DNA from: Actinophytocola oryzae | GTDB lineage: Bacteria > Actinomycetota > Actinomycetes > Mycobacteriales > Pseudonocardiaceae | Length of the DNA: 64,000 nt | Assembly (NCBI RefSeq): GCF_004364325.1 | Contig: NZ_SOCP01000015.1 | Span: 1-64,000 of the forward strand | Direction of reading: 5' to 3' | Shown here: positions 43,641 to 53,491 of the stretch, one piece after another | Layout of the letters: every line of letters begins with the position of its first letter | How positions within the stretch are numbered: position 1 is the first letter of the stretch | Program-made: the position numbers and the translations under genes | Notes under the pieces: generated by a model | The model's input: the letters and a program-made list of their open reading frames with translations, nothing else | Databases searched by the model: none | What the model was told of the DNA's origin: nothing

Positions 43641-43970
43641 GTGACCACGGACGTCCTCTACGACGACGGTCGGGTAGCTCTCGACAGCCGTGGCGTCACC
43701 CTGCGGCGCTACTACTTCCCGATCGGGACGAGCAAACACATCCCCTACCGACGCATCCGGCGCGTGTGGACCCGAGAGATGAGCTGGTGGTCCGGAAAGG
43801 GCCGCCTCTGGGGCACCGCGCACCCCGGTTACTGGCTGCCCCTTGACGGCAGCCGCCCACAGAAGGACACACTGGTCGTTCTGGACACCGGCAGCCCGGT
43901 CAGACCGGCGTTCACCCCGGACGACCCGGACCGGTTCGTCGAGATCGTGTCCGCGCACCTGGCCCACTGA
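43641..43970 (+). CDS. small conserved PH-like protein of unknown function
   Basis: A 109-residue soluble protein, beta-rich and Trp-rich (IPYRRIRRVWTREMSWWSG, GTAHPGYWLPLDGSR), ending in a helix DDPDRFVEIVSAHL. The pattern looks like a single PH-like domain. The GTG start lies six bases after TAGTGT, so the messenger may be leaderless, as proposed for the peroxidase gene. Confidence 0.7.
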   Translation: MTTDVLYDDGRVALDSRGVTLRRYYFPIGTSKHIPYRRIRRVWTREMSWWSGKGRLWGTAHPGYWLPLDGSRPQKDTLVVLDTGSPVRPAFTPDDPDRFVEIVSAHLAH

Positions 43971-44031
43971 CCACGTTGCCAGGTCACGACCGGTCGGCGG
44001 GCGCGGACGGGAGCGTGGACGGAGGTCGGGG

Positions 44032-45117
44032 ATGGCGGACACGCCTGCCTTGTGTGCCCGCGAGGAGTACCTGCTCGTCGACCCCGGCACCGGGCGCACG
44101 GCCGACGCCGCCGACGAGGTCCGCGGCTACGCCGACGCCCTCGACGCACCCGCCCCCGACTCTGCCGTCACCGCCGACCTGTTCGCCACCCGCCTCGAGG
44201 CGGGCACCGGCCGCTGCGCGGGACTCGACGAGCTGTCCGAACGCCTGATCCACAACCGGATGCGGCTCGCGACCGCGGCACGAGCCGCCGGCACCTGGAT
44301 CGTCCCCAGCGCCACGGCCGCCATGGGCGGACCGGCGGCGCCCCGCGCGAAGTTCGGGCCCGTCGCCGACACCTACGCCGCCGCAGTGGCCGAGGTGACC
44401 TGCGGCTGCCACCTCCAGCTCGCCGCCCCGGACCCGGAGACCGCGGTGGCCGTCGTCAACCACCTGCGCCCCTGGCTGCCCACCCTCCTGGCGCTGTCGG
44501 CGAACTCCCCGTACCAGGACGGCGCCGACACCGGCTACGCCAGCTGGCGCCACGCGCAACGGTCCCGCCTGCCCGCGGGCGGGATGCCCCCGCACTTCGC
44601 GTCCGTCCGCGCCTACGAGGCGCGCGTGTCCCGCCTGGTCGAGATGGGTGTCCTGGTGGCCGAGACGGCCCCGCACTGGCTCGCGCACCCCGTCCCGCGC
44701 CGCTCCGAGGTCGAGCTGCACGTCGCGGACACCGGCGTCGACGTCGAGTCGACCGTCCTGCAGGCGGCACTGTCGAAGGCGCTGGTCCAGACCGCGCTGG
44801 CCGACCTCGCCGCGGGCCGCGAGGCCCCCGCGATCGGCGAGCAGGTGGCCGCCGCCGCGCTGTGGTCCGCGGCCCGGCACGGCATGTCCGGGCCCGGCAT
44901 CCACCCCGTGCTGGAACGCACGGCCCCCGCGACCGTCCTGGTGAGCGAACTGCTCGCGGCCGTCCGCCCGGCACTGGAGGACAACGGCGACCTGATCACG
45001 GCGTCCAGCGGCGTCCGCAGACTGCTCAGGCTCGGCACCGGCGCCGCCCGCCAACGCGCGGCGGGCAACCCCTACGAGGCGACCGCGAAACTGGCGGCGA
45101 ACGTGCTCCCCGCCTGA
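44032..45117 (+). CDS. glutamate-cysteine-ligase-like (GCS2/YbdK) carboxylate-amine ligase
   Basis: A 361-residue ATP-grasp-like ligase of the GCS2 family, which joins a glutamate gamma-carboxyl or another carboxylate to an amine. Recognisable are an N-terminal CAREEYLLVDPGTGR (normally GxEEE), CGCHLQLAAPDPETAV, ALSANSPYQDGADTGYASWR and the C-terminal NPYEATAKLAANV. The first motif departs from GVEEEF, so substrate choice may differ. The ATG follows GGAGG. It converges with the LuxR-type gene, with seven bases between stops. Confidence 0.85.
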   Translation: MADTPALCAREEYLLVDPGTGRTADAADEVRGYADALDAPAPDSAVTADLFATRLEAGTGRCAGLDELSERLIHNRMRLATAARAAGTWIVPSATAAMGGPAAPRAKFGPVADTYAAAVAEVTCGCHLQLAAPDPETAVAVVNHLRPWLPTLLALSANSPYQDGADTGYASWRHAQRSRLPAGGMPPHFASVRAYEARVSRLVEMGVLVAETAPHWLAHPVPRRSEVELHVADTGVDVESTVLQAALSKALVQTALADLAAGREAPAIGEQVAAAALWSAARHGMSGPGIHPVLERTAPATVLVSELLAAVRPALEDNGDLITASSGVRRLLRLGTGAARQRAAGNPYEATAKLAANVLPA

Positions 45118-45124
45118 CGCCTCG

Positions 45125-46075
45125 CTAGTCGACGAGCCACCCGTTCCGCGCGGCCATGACACCGGCGTGGAACCTCGTGCGCGCACCGAGCTGGTCGAGC
45201 AGCTCGGACACCCGTCGTGTCACCGTCCGGGGACTGATGCCGAGCTGCCGCGCGATCGTCTCGTCCTTCGCGCCCGCCGCGAGCAGTGTCAGCAACCCCA
45301 GGTCCGGCGGCGCGGCACCCGGCCCGGGCACCACCGGCGACGACTGCTCCCACAGCATCTCGAACAACACGATCAACGCGTCGAGCAACGCGCACTTCCG
45401 TACCACCACGGCACTTTCGAGCATGTCCTCCAGCACGAGCGGCAGCAGCGCGACGGACCGGTCCGCGATCGCGAGCTTCATCGGCAGCTTCGGGTGCATG
45501 CGCGACTGTTCGCCCTTCTCGATCGCGCGCCGCACCGCCTCGAGCGCGCCAGGCGGCTCCAGCGACTCCGGCGCGTACAGGCCACGCACCACGACCTCGT
45601 CGGACAGCCGCGTCGACACCTCCTCCTCCGCGGGTTCGATCGGTGCGGCGTAGGGCGGCCGGTCGATCACGAGCAGCTCGCGTTCGCAGTTGCGGACCAG
45701 CGCGGTGTAGCGGTGCCCGACCGCGCGCCTGCCGACGAGGATCTCCAGCAGCTCGTCCGGCTGGCGGGGGCCGCTCATCTGGGCGGCGAGCGCGCGGGCG
45801 TTGACCTGCAACGCGGTCAGCTCGCTCTGGCGTCGTGCGACGAGCAGGTCCACCGCGGTGTCCGGGCGGGCCGCGAGCAACCGCACCGGCCGGCCCGGCG
45901 CGCGCGTGACCAGCCCGTTCTCCTCCAGCTCGGTGACCGCCCGTCTGGTCGCCTTGACGGGCTTGTCCACGGTGAGTGCCAGCTCGGTCACGGTGCGCCC
46001 CGGGGCGGCGAGCAGCGCGCGGTAGACGGACTCGGCGAAGTTGCTGATGCCCAGAGCTTCGAGCATGCGCGCCAT
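45125..46075 (-). CDS. transcriptional regulator: TrmB-like N-terminus, LuxR-type C-terminal helix-turn-helix
   Basis: About 316 residues. The N-terminal winged helix (ISNFAESVYRALLAAPGRTV, KATRRAVTELEENGLV) is of TrmB type. The middle resembles a phospholipase-D-like sensor fold (RYTALVRNCERELLVIDRPP). The end is a LuxR helix-turn-helix (LLTLLAAGAKDETIARQLGISPRTVTRRVSEL, shown in part). Such regulators commonly sit beside secreted proteases in actinomycetes. It is divergent from the large subtilase at 46156 and may control it. ATG 46066 is an alternative start. Confidence 0.85.
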   Translation of the reverse strand: MARMLEALGISNFAESVYRALLAAPGRTVTELALTVDKPVKATRRAVTELEENGLVTRAPGRPVRLLAARPDTAVDLLVARRQSELTALQVNARALAAQMSGPRQPDELLEILVGRRAVGHRYTALVRNCERELLVIDRPPYAAPIEPAEEEVSTRLSDEVVVRGLYAPESLEPPGALEAVRRAIEKGEQSRMHPKLPMKLAIADRSVALLPLVLEDMLESAVVVRKCALLDALIVLFEMLWEQSSPVVPGPGAAPPDLGLLTLLAAGAKDETIARQLGISPRTVTRRVSELLDQLGARTRFHAGVMAARNGWLVD

Positions 46076-46155
46076 CCTGGCCAGTTCCCGCCATGGCGGC
46101 AACACGCCACGCCTGAATCGTTCCTTGCCCCATTCGGATGCCGTAGGACTGGGCC

Positions 46156-49100
46156 ATGCATCAGCCGTGGCTCCCCGCACCTGTGGCGGTGGTGCTCACC
46201 TGTCTCCTCGCTGTCGCCGGCGTGTCGGCGTCAGCGGTCTCGGCCGCGCCCACGGCGGCCGCCTCGGTGGCCGGCCCGGCCTCGGCTCCCGCCGGGCCGG
46301 CCGCTGCGGTGACACTGATCACCGGCGACACCGCGACCCTGAGCAGGGACGCGACCGGCGAGCCCCGGGTGAGCATGACGCCCACCGGGGACCACCCCAC
46401 CTCGTTCACGACCCTGCGCCGCGGCGCGGACCTCTACGTCGTGCCCGCGTCGGTGGAGAACCTGGTGCCGGACACGCTGGACCTGGAGCTGTTCAACGTC
46501 ACCGGCCTGATCGCCCAGGGCTACGGCGACGCGGACACCGACACGCTGCCGGTGATCGTCCGCGGCGGCGCGTCCCCGCGGGCGGCGGGCAGCGACGCGG
46601 TGCCACTGTCGAGCATCGGGGCGACCGCGGTGCGGTTGCCGAAGAAGAACGGGTTCGCCACCACCCTCGACCGGGCGGCGGGTGGCACGAAGGTGTGGTT
46701 GGACCGGCGCGTGCGTGCCGCCGAGCTGGACGGCAACCTCACGCAGATCGGCGCACCGCAGGCGTGGGACGCGGGCCTGTCGGGCGCGGGGGTGGACGTC
46801 GCGGTGCTGGACACCGGCATCGACGTCGACCACCCCGATCTGCGCGGGAAAGTCGTACAGCAGGCCAACTTCACCGACGACCCGACCGCCGAGGACGGCC
46901 ACGGACACGGCACGCACGTGGCGTCGATCATCGGCGGTTCCGGGGCGGCGGCGGGCGGCGCACGCAAGGGGGTCGCGTACGGCGCCCGCCTGCTGTCGGG
47001 CAAGGTGCTCGGCGCCGACGGCCGCGGCCAGCTGTCCTGGCTCATCGAAGGCATGGAATGGGCCGCCGCGCAGGGCGCGGACGTGGTCAACATCAGCCTC
47101 GGCGGCGACGCGGGCGACGGCGACGACCCGACCGCGCAGGCACTCGACGCCCTGTCCAGGGACACCGGCACCCTGTTCGTGGTCGCGGCGGGCAACGCGG
47201 GCCCCGGGTTCGCGACCATCGGCACACCGGGCATCGCGGCCGACGCGCTCACCGTCGGTGCCGCCGACCCCACCGGCCTGCCCCCGTACTTCTCCTCCCA
47301 GGGCCCGACGCGCGGGACCTACCGCGCGAAGCCCGACATCACCGCACCCGGCGTGGACATCACCGGCGCGCTGCTGGGCACCGACGGCTACACCACGCTC
47401 TCCGGCACCTCCCAGGCCACCCCGCACGTCACCGGCGCCGCGGCCCTGCTGCGCCAGGCACACCCCGACTGGGACTGGCAGCACCTCAAGAACGCGCTCA
47501 TGACCACCGCGGACGCGCGGATCGCCGCCCCGGCCCCGTACGCGGAGGGCGCGGGCCTGCTCGACATCCCCGGCGCGCTCACCGACACCCTGCACCTCGA
47601 CCGAGGCAACGTCGACTTCGGCTACCTCAAGTACGGGGCGAAGGCGACCACGCACGACATCACGCTGAAGCTGACCAACGACGCAACGACACCGCAACCC
47701 GTGTCGTTCACCGACGAGGAGACCGACCCCGCGGGCGCACGAGCCCCGGCCGGGATGGTGACCGTGACCCCGGCGACGCTGACCGTGCCCGCGGGCGGCA
47801 CCGCGTCGGTGACCGTCCGGCTCACCCCCGGCGGGAACGGCGTGTACACCGGCGCGGTGACCCTCGCACGGCAGGGAAAGCAGCCGACCAGGCTGCCGCT
47901 GGGCTTCTACCACGAGGCACCCCGCCAGGACCTCACGGTGACCGTGCTGAACCGGCGCGGCGAGCCCGACGCGTACGGGACCGTGTGGCTCGGGAACATG
48001 GCCGAGATGAACCCGGAGACGGGCGGCGGCTTCACGATCCTGCAGCTCGACGAGAACGGCCGGGGCACCGCGCGGATGACCCCCGGCCCGATCAGCGCGA
48101 TCGCCCGCGTGGTCACGCCCGCGTCCGGGAGGACCCCGGAGTCGGTGTCGTTCGCGGGCACCCCGGAGCTGACGCTGGACCGCGACCTCGCGTACACGAT
48201 CGACGCGCGCCGGGCCAAACAGCTCAAACCCGTTGCGGTGGAAGGCGTCCGCACCACGGTGTCGACCATGTCCGTCCACTACGGACGCCAAGACGCCGAA
48301 CGGGACGGCGGCATCAGCGACGGCATCTACGCCACCGGCGAGGAGTTGGCGCGCGGCACGGTGTTCGTGCAGCCGACACCGAAGGTCCGCAGCGGCCTCG
48401 CCACCTTCGAGACCCACTGGGAGCTGGCCCGCGGCGACGACCGGTACGCGGTGGTGCTCGGCTCACCGAACGTGCCGGACCCACCCGCGTTCACGGTGAG
48501 GCCGTCGAGCTTCGCGAGGCTCGACGCCGACTACCGGTCCCTCGGCGGGCGCCCGGACTCGTACCAGACCTACCAGGAGCCGTACACCGACCTGGTGTAC
48601 GTGACGGGGCGGTGGGTGCACCCGCTGGCGGCGCCGACGAGGCGGACGGAGTGGGTCACGGCGAGCAAGGACGTGCGGTGGCGACAGTGTGTCGCGGGCC
48701 CCCAGGAAGGAGTAGCCGTGCTGTGCCAGCCGACGACCACCTACCGGCCGGGGGAGCGCAGGCCAGCGGTGTGGTTCCGCGCGCCGGTGCCCGCGGTGAC
48801 GATGGCCTCGCACAACCGGGACCGCATGGAACTGCCGGTGGACCTCACCGACGGCGACCACGAGGGCTCGCTGTACGACGTCGACGCGGCGGGCACCCGG
48901 ACGTTCCGCCTGTACCGCAACGGTGTGGAACAGCCGAGGTTCAACGACAGCTGGTACTTCGACACGGCCCCGGAACCCGCGATGTTCCGCCTGGAGTACA
49001 CGTCGGAACCGGACACGAAGCGCCTCCCGATAGGGACCAGCACGTCGACCGCGTGGACGTTCCCGTCGGCCGCGCCCACCGACCCCGAGGCGTGGGACAC

Positions 49101-49437
49101 GAAACCGAGGCTGCTGTCCGTCGACTACCAGCCGGGTGCCGACGGACAGGGACGGCTGCCCGCGTGGCGGATCCTGGACATGGGCATCCGCGTGACGTCC
49201 TGGTCGGCGGGGGAGACCCGGCTGGAGCCGGGCGCGATGCGGTTCTGGGCGTCGACCGATCGCGGTGTCCGCTGGCACCAGGGCATGGTGATCCCCAACC
49301 GGGACGGCAGCTACCGCGTAATAGTTCCGGGCGTGGTGACGAAACCAGGGCAGAAGGTGTCGGTGCGGGTGGAGGCGTCGGCGGCGGAGGGCCGCACGAT
49401 CAAACAGACGGTGGTGGACGCCTACCCGGTGAGGTGA
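46156..49437 (+). CDS. large secreted subtilisin-family (S8) serine protease, second paralogue
   Basis: A 1093-residue exported protease with signal peptide (VSA-AP near 31). A propeptide starts at AVTLITGDTATLS. The S8 domain has Asp219 in VLDTGID, His251 in HGHGTHVAS and Ser419 in SGTSQATPH. Large beta-rich C-terminal domains include a Cys pair (WRQCVAG, LCQPTTT) and end VSVRVEASAAEG to AYPVR. It is collinear with the 20208 protease, including the TLITGD propeptide opening, LFNVTGLIAQGY and the WxFxT-like late motifs. The ATG is 80 bp from the divergent regulator. Confidence 0.92.
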   Translation: MHQPWLPAPVAVVLTCLLAVAGVSASAVSAAPTAAASVAGPASAPAGPAAAVTLITGDTATLSRDATGEPRVSMTPTGDHPTSFTTLRRGADLYVVPASVENLVPDTLDLELFNVTGLIAQGYGDADTDTLPVIVRGGASPRAAGSDAVPLSSIGATAVRLPKKNGFATTLDRAAGGTKVWLDRRVRAAELDGNLTQIGAPQAWDAGLSGAGVDVAVLDTGIDVDHPDLRGKVVQQANFTDDPTAEDGHGHGTHVASIIGGSGAAAGGARKGVAYGARLLSGKVLGADGRGQLSWLIEGMEWAAAQGADVVNISLGGDAGDGDDPTAQALDALSRDTGTLFVVAAGNAGPGFATIGTPGIAADALTVGAADPTGLPPYFSSQGPTRGTYRAKPDITAPGVDITGALLGTDGYTTLSGTSQATPHVTGAAALLRQAHPDWDWQHLKNALMTTADARIAAPAPYAEGAGLLDIPGALTDTLHLDRGNVDFGYLKYGAKATTHDITLKLTNDATTPQPVSFTDEETDPAGARAPAGMVTVTPATLTVPAGGTASVTVRLTPGGNGVYTGAVTLARQGKQPTRLPLGFYHEAPRQDLTVTVLNRRGEPDAYGTVWLGNMAEMNPETGGGFTILQLDENGRGTARMTPGPISAIARVVTPASGRTPESVSFAGTPELTLDRDLAYTIDARRAKQLKPVAVEGVRTTVSTMSVHYGRQDAERDGGISDGIYATGEELARGTVFVQPTPKVRSGLATFETHWELARGDDRYAVVLGSPNVPDPPAFTVRPSSFARLDADYRSLGGRPDSYQTYQEPYTDLVYVTGRWVHPLAAPTRRTEWVTASKDVRWRQCVAGPQEGVAVLCQPTTTYRPGERRPAVWFRAPVPAVTMASHNRDRMELPVDLTDGDHEGSLYDVDAAGTRTFRLYRNGVEQPRFNDSWYFDTAPEPAMFRLEYTSEPDTKRLPIGTSTSTAWTFPSAAPTDPEAWDTKPRLLSVDYQPGADGQGRLPAWRILDMGIRVTSWSAGETRLEPGAMRFWASTDRGVRWHQGMVIPNRDGSYRVIVPGVVTKPGQKVSVRVEASAAEGRTIKQTVVDAYPVR

Positions 49438-49507
49438 CCGCATCGTGACACGGTCATGAGTAGTCGTACGGATTCGGCCGCTGTGGGTCGTTGCTGTACT
49501 GGCGGGT

Positions 49508-51880
49508 ATGGCTGACCAGATATCGGCGTCCCTCCCGCGCCTGGCCGACGCTTTACTGGAGGTCGGCACCCGCCTGGGTGAGATCAGCGTGGAGCTACAC
49601 GCCCTGACCCCCGCCACGGCGGTGACGCCGACCCGAGGAGCCACCCCGGGAACGGCGCAACCCGCGAGGCCCTCCATCGGAGCGGCGCAACACTCGGTGG
49701 CAGCGCCCGCCCCCTCGCAGACACCGGCTCCGCCCGGGGTGCCAACCTCCCCCGGAACTCGGCCGACACCAACCACATCCGGTGTCCCCGAGCCGGGAAC
49801 CTCCTCGGCCCCACCCAGCGCCGCGGCCGAGACCTCCCCGCCGCCGTCGGGAACCCCACCGACGCCAACCGCGCCCGGCCTTCCGGCCACACCTCGACCC
49901 TCTTCGACGTCGGTCCCATCAGGCGCTCCAACCCCGATACCCCCGATGCCGGCCCAGCCGGGTACGCCCTCCGCACCCCGAACCCCGTCGAGTCCCGCCC
50001 TCCCAGCCGTGCCCGGGACCCCACCCACGTCGGCAGGTCCCGCCGTTCCAGTCGCATCCCCCGAACCCGGCCTTCCCCGGTCCACCTCCCCGCGGAGCGG
50101 TCCGACGCCGTCCACCGCGCAGGGCCCGACGAGTGCCCCGCCCGCGGGCGGGGAGCGGCAGAGCACGGCCGCCACCCACGCAGGCCCCCACCACCCCGGC
50201 GCCGGGCAGCCTTATCCTCAGCCCGGCTTCCCCGGTCCGTACGGCGGCTACCCCGGAGCCCACGCCGCCAGCCACCAACCGCCGCGGCCGTTCTGGTCCG
50301 GACAACCCGCCCGACCGACCGAGCCGACCCCGACCATCTGGGAACGCCTCAGCCGCGACGGCGCGGGCAGCCGCATCCTCGCCTGGGCGGGCGGCGCGGT
50401 CACTCTCGCGGGCGTCGTCCTCCTACTCATCCTCGCCATCCAGCGCGGCTACCTCGGACCGCTCCCACGGGTACTCCTCGGCGCAGGCCTCGGGCTGGTC
50501 CTCACCGGCATCGGCACCTGGCTGCACCGCACCCCCACCGCCCGCACCGGCGCCTACGCCCTGGCCGCCACCGGCATCGCCGTGGTCTACCTCGCCGTCG
50601 TCGCCGCCACGACCCTCTACCACTTTCTCCCCGCCTGGGGTGGCCTGGCCACCGGGCTGGTCGTCACCGCCGCCGGGATCGCGCTCGCCGGCTGGTGGGA
50701 CTCCCAGCTGCTGGCCGTGTTCGTGGTCGTCTGCTGCGCGGTCTCCGCACCGGTCATCGCCGAGGGGTTCGGCACGCTCCTGCTCTGCTTCCTGCTCGTG
50801 CTGCAGCTCGGCACCACCCCGGTGCAGCTGGCCAGGAAGTGGAACGGCCTGCTCCTGGCCGCGGCGGTGCCACCGGTGATCGTCTGCTTCGTCCGGATCG
50901 GCCTCGCCGTCCACGACGGGCACCCCACGACCACCGCGGTCCTCGCCGGGGTCACCAGCGGCATCACCGTCGTCCTCGCGACGGCCACCGCCCTGCGCAG
51001 GCCCGACGACGAGTACCCGCTCGTCGTGCTCTTGGTCGCCGCCATCCCCGGGCTGCTGGCCGCCGTGCTGCTGCCCCGCCTCGGCGCGACCATCCTGCCC
51101 GCCGCCGTCGGCGTGCTCCTGCTCGGTGTCTGGGTCCTGGGCCGCGTCTCGCCGCTGCCCGGGACGTTCGCGCTCGCCGCGGGCGGCATCGCGTCACTGG
51201 CCTTCCTCCAGGCCACCGCCACCGGCTTCGACGGCGACGCCCGCGCCATCGCCTTCCTCGCCGAGGCGCTGATCCTCACCGCGGTCGCCGTGCGGCTGCG
51301 TCTGGGCGCCGCGCTGCTGCCCGCCGGCCTGTTCGCGCTCGTCGGGTTCGTCCTCGGGCTCACCTTCGCGGCACGGCCGGACCTGCTCGCACGCCCGATG
51401 CCCGGCGGGACCGACGTCGCCGCGGCGGTGTCGCTCGGTCTCACGGGCGCGCTGTTCGCGGCCGTCGCGATCACCCTCTGCTGGGCCGTGTTCCGCCTCG
51501 GTGTCCTGTCGGACGAGACGACCGCACCCCACGGCTGGGTGCCCGCGGGCCTCGTCGCGCTCTACGGCTCCACGGCCGCGCTGCTCGCGGTCGGCCTGCT
51601 GGTCTCGCCGGGCCGCGACGGGTTCCTGCTCGGCCACGTCCTGGTGACCGTGTCGTGGACGGTCGCCGCGCTGGCCCTGCTGCTGCGCGGCATCGACTCG
51701 GTGCCGCCGCGGGTCGCGGGCCTGTCGCTGGTGGTCGCGGCGCTCGCGAAGCTCGTGCTGTTCGACCTGTCCTCGCTCGACGGCATGGCCAGGGTCGTGG
51801 CGTTCCTCGTCGCGGGGCTGGTGCTGCTCGGCGCGGGCGCCCGGTACGCCAGGCTCGTGGCGGCACGCACCCGGTCGTAG
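49508..51880 (+). CDS. DUF2339 polytopic membrane protein with proline-rich N-terminal region
   Basis: A 790-residue protein. Residues 1-35 form a short helix (ASLPRLADALLEVGTRLGEI). Residues 36-275 are low-complexity Pro/Ser/Thr/Ala, probably extended. Residues 290-785 carry about 18 membrane helices in the DUF2339 pattern (SRILAWAGGAVTLAGVVLLL, GLGLVLTGIGTWLHR, DLSSLDGMARVVAFLVAGLV). The function is unknown; family members are often linked to envelope processes. The unusually long linker is the odd part. It runs into the PadR gene nine bases later. Confidence 0.88.
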   Translation: MADQISASLPRLADALLEVGTRLGEISVELHALTPATAVTPTRGATPGTAQPARPSIGAAQHSVAAPAPSQTPAPPGVPTSPGTRPTPTTSGVPEPGTSSAPPSAAAETSPPPSGTPPTPTAPGLPATPRPSSTSVPSGAPTPIPPMPAQPGTPSAPRTPSSPALPAVPGTPPTSAGPAVPVASPEPGLPRSTSPRSGPTPSTAQGPTSAPPAGGERQSTAATHAGPHHPGAGQPYPQPGFPGPYGGYPGAHAASHQPPRPFWSGQPARPTEPTPTIWERLSRDGAGSRILAWAGGAVTLAGVVLLLILAIQRGYLGPLPRVLLGAGLGLVLTGIGTWLHRTPTARTGAYALAATGIAVVYLAVVAATTLYHFLPAWGGLATGLVVTAAGIALAGWWDSQLLAVFVVVCCAVSAPVIAEGFGTLLLCFLLVLQLGTTPVQLARKWNGLLLAAAVPPVIVCFVRIGLAVHDGHPTTTAVLAGVTSGITVVLATATALRRPDDEYPLVVLLVAAIPGLLAAVLLPRLGATILPAAVGVLLLGVWVLGRVSPLPGTFALAAGGIASLAFLQATATGFDGDARAIAFLAEALILTAVAVRLRLGAALLPAGLFALVGFVLGLTFAARPDLLARPMPGGTDVAAAVSLGLTGALFAAVAITLCWAVFRLGVLSDETTAPHGWVPAGLVALYGSTAALLAVGLLVSPGRDGFLLGHVLVTVSWTVAALALLLRGIDSVPPRVAGLSLVVAALAKLVLFDLSSLDGMARVVAFLVAGLVLLGAGARYARLVAARTRS

Positions 51881-51889
51881 CCTTGGCCC

Positions 51890-52545
51890 ATGATCGTGGG
51901 CTCGACGAAACTGCTGGTGCTCGGGGTCGTCCGGGAGGCGGGTGGCCCCGTGCACGGGTACGACGTCCGCAGGACGCTGCTGTCCCGGGGCGCGACGTCG
52001 TGGGCGAACGTCGCCCCCGGCTCGATCTACAACGCGCTGAGGACCCTCGTGCGTGAGGGTTTCCTGGAGAATCTGGGCACCGACCGCCAGGGCGCACGCC
52101 CGGAGCGCACGTGTTTCCGCCTGACGGAGTCGGGGGAGGGGGAGTACAGCCGCCTGCTGCGCGAGACCCTCACGCAGGCCCGCCTCCCGAACCACCCGCT
52201 GCTCGCGGGCCTGGCCTTCCTCCCGGACGTCCCTCCCGCCGAGCTGGGGAGGCGCTGCGCAGCCGCACCGAGGCCCTGCGCGTCCAGGCCGCCGACAACC
52301 GCACCATGGCCGACGACGTCCGGAGCGCCGACAAGGACCGCGTCCCAGCCCACGTCGCCGAGAGCTACGAGCTGGTGGCCGCTCTCCAGGAGGCCGAGGC
52401 CAGGTGGGCGGCGTCCCTGGCCGCCCGGCTCACCCCCGACGATGACCAGCCGCGTTCGCGTCGCCGACCTCGCCACACGAACCGTGCGGGCTCGGACCCC
52501 TTCGGCAACCCCTGTGGACAGCGCCGAACCGACAGTCGACTGTGA
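51890..52545 (+). pseudogene. PadR-family regulator with a one-base frameshift
   Basis: The first 118 codons are a clean PadR winged helix (LLVLGVVREAGGPVHGYDVRR, SWANVAPGSIYNALRTLVREGF). After PPAEL the frame turns into nonsense. The expected C-terminal helices (EALRSRTEALRVQAADN, ESYELVAALQEAEARWAASL) continue in another frame from the GGGG run at 52245-52248 to a stop at 52543-52545. Adding one G restores a single protein. This is either a real frameshift or a base missed in a homopolymer. Confidence 0.8.
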
Positions 52546-52685
52546 ATACTCAACGTTGAACAGTCACGCACGACCGTCGTGGGGCCGACCCGCCGAGTCC
52601 GCTGCCAGGAAGGTCGGCTCGCGGCGGACTGGAGTTTTCGTGGGCGTCCCGGCACGGCCGGCACCGGGTGGTGCACTATCTAGGT

Positions 52686-53000
52686 GTGAGTCCCGAAGAT
52701 CCGGAGCGGTTGTACGTGGCGCTGGGGCACAACCGCGGAGACTTCTGTCCGGACGCGCCTGCCAACCGTGACCTGGTCGACCAGCACCTGCTCTGGTGCC
52801 TCGACCAACGGGAACGCGGGTGGCTGCTCCCGAGCCGGGTGCCCGTCGACAACCTGACGATCTTCGCGACCACCTCCAGATCCGAGCTGGGCCGCGCCCT
52901 CGACCTCGACCCGTTGGTCGCGGCGGGCGTGCGGCACTACGCGGTCACCTGTTACGCGCCCGCCCCTGCCGCCGGGCTGCTCAGCGACCCTCTCGGCTGA
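52686..53000 (+). CDS. small hypothetical protein
   Basis: A 104-residue soluble protein (starts SPEDPERLYVALGHNRGD, contains DQHLLWCLDQRERGWLLPSR, ends CYAPAPAAGLLSDPLG). No family is recognised. GTG 52686 is used; a frame from 52668 exists but the extra residues look non-coding. An AT-rich CACTATCTAG just before the GTG could be the -10 of a nearly leaderless transcript. The last 20 bases overlap the convergent HxlR gene. Confidence 0.6.
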   Translation: MSPEDPERLYVALGHNRGDFCPDAPANRDLVDQHLLWCLDQRERGWLLPSRVPVDNLTIFATTSRSELGRALDLDPLVAAGVRHYAVTCYAPAPAAGLLSDPLG

Positions 53001-53487
53001 CACTCGCGGCGAGGTAGGCCGCCCTCAGGCGTTCACGGACGCTCGGTGACCTCGGCGGGAGGTCGGCGCCGAGGTGGGCGTGGCGCAGTTCGTCCATGAA
53101 CTCCGCCCAGAGCGCGGGGCCGCCCTCTTCGAGCAGTTCGGCACGAACACGCAGCACGCGGCTGGTGGGCCGGTGACGAAGCCCCCAGCTGCCGAGCTGC
53201 GCGAACACCGGCACGAGTTGGATCGCGGGTTCGGTGAGGCTGTAGCGCGCCCGCTGGCCCGCGCGTGTGTCCTCCCGGGTGAGCAGGTCCAGCTCGACGA
53301 GCCGCCTGAGCCGGTCGGCGAGGATGTTCGAGGCGATGCCCTCCTCCGAGCCGGCCTGCAGCTCCCGGAAGTAGCGGCGGTCCCCGAAGACGATGTCGCG
53401 CAGGACGAGCAGGCTCCAGCGATCACCGAACACCTCGACGGTGGCGTTGATCGGGCACCCCGACCGCGGCTCCTGCACTCTTCCCAT
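52981..53487 (-). CDS. HxlR-family transcriptional regulator
   Basis: A 168-residue winged-helix regulator. HxlR marks are the early Cys in RSGCPINATVEVFGDRWSLLVLRD, then FRELQAGSEEGIASNILADRLRRL and the wing RAGQRARYSLTEPA. The single conserved N-terminal Cys can act as a redox or electrophile switch in this family. It diverges from the metallo-hydrolase gene with a dyad between them, which suggests it controls that gene. Confidence 0.9.
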   Translation of the reverse strand: MGRVQEPRSGCPINATVEVFGDRWSLLVLRDIVFGDRRYFRELQAGSEEGIASNILADRLRRLVELDLLTREDTRAGQRARYSLTEPAIQLVPVFAQLGSWGLRHRPTSRVLRVRAELLEEGGPALWAEFMDELRHAHLGADLPPRSPSVRERLRAAYLAASVSREGR

Positions 53488-53491
53488 ACTG

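Noticed and set aside
44032..45117. Assignment as EgtA or GshA
   Set aside because: The ergothioneine genes are absent and the GxEEE motif is altered, so only family membership (GCS2/YbdK-like) is supported.
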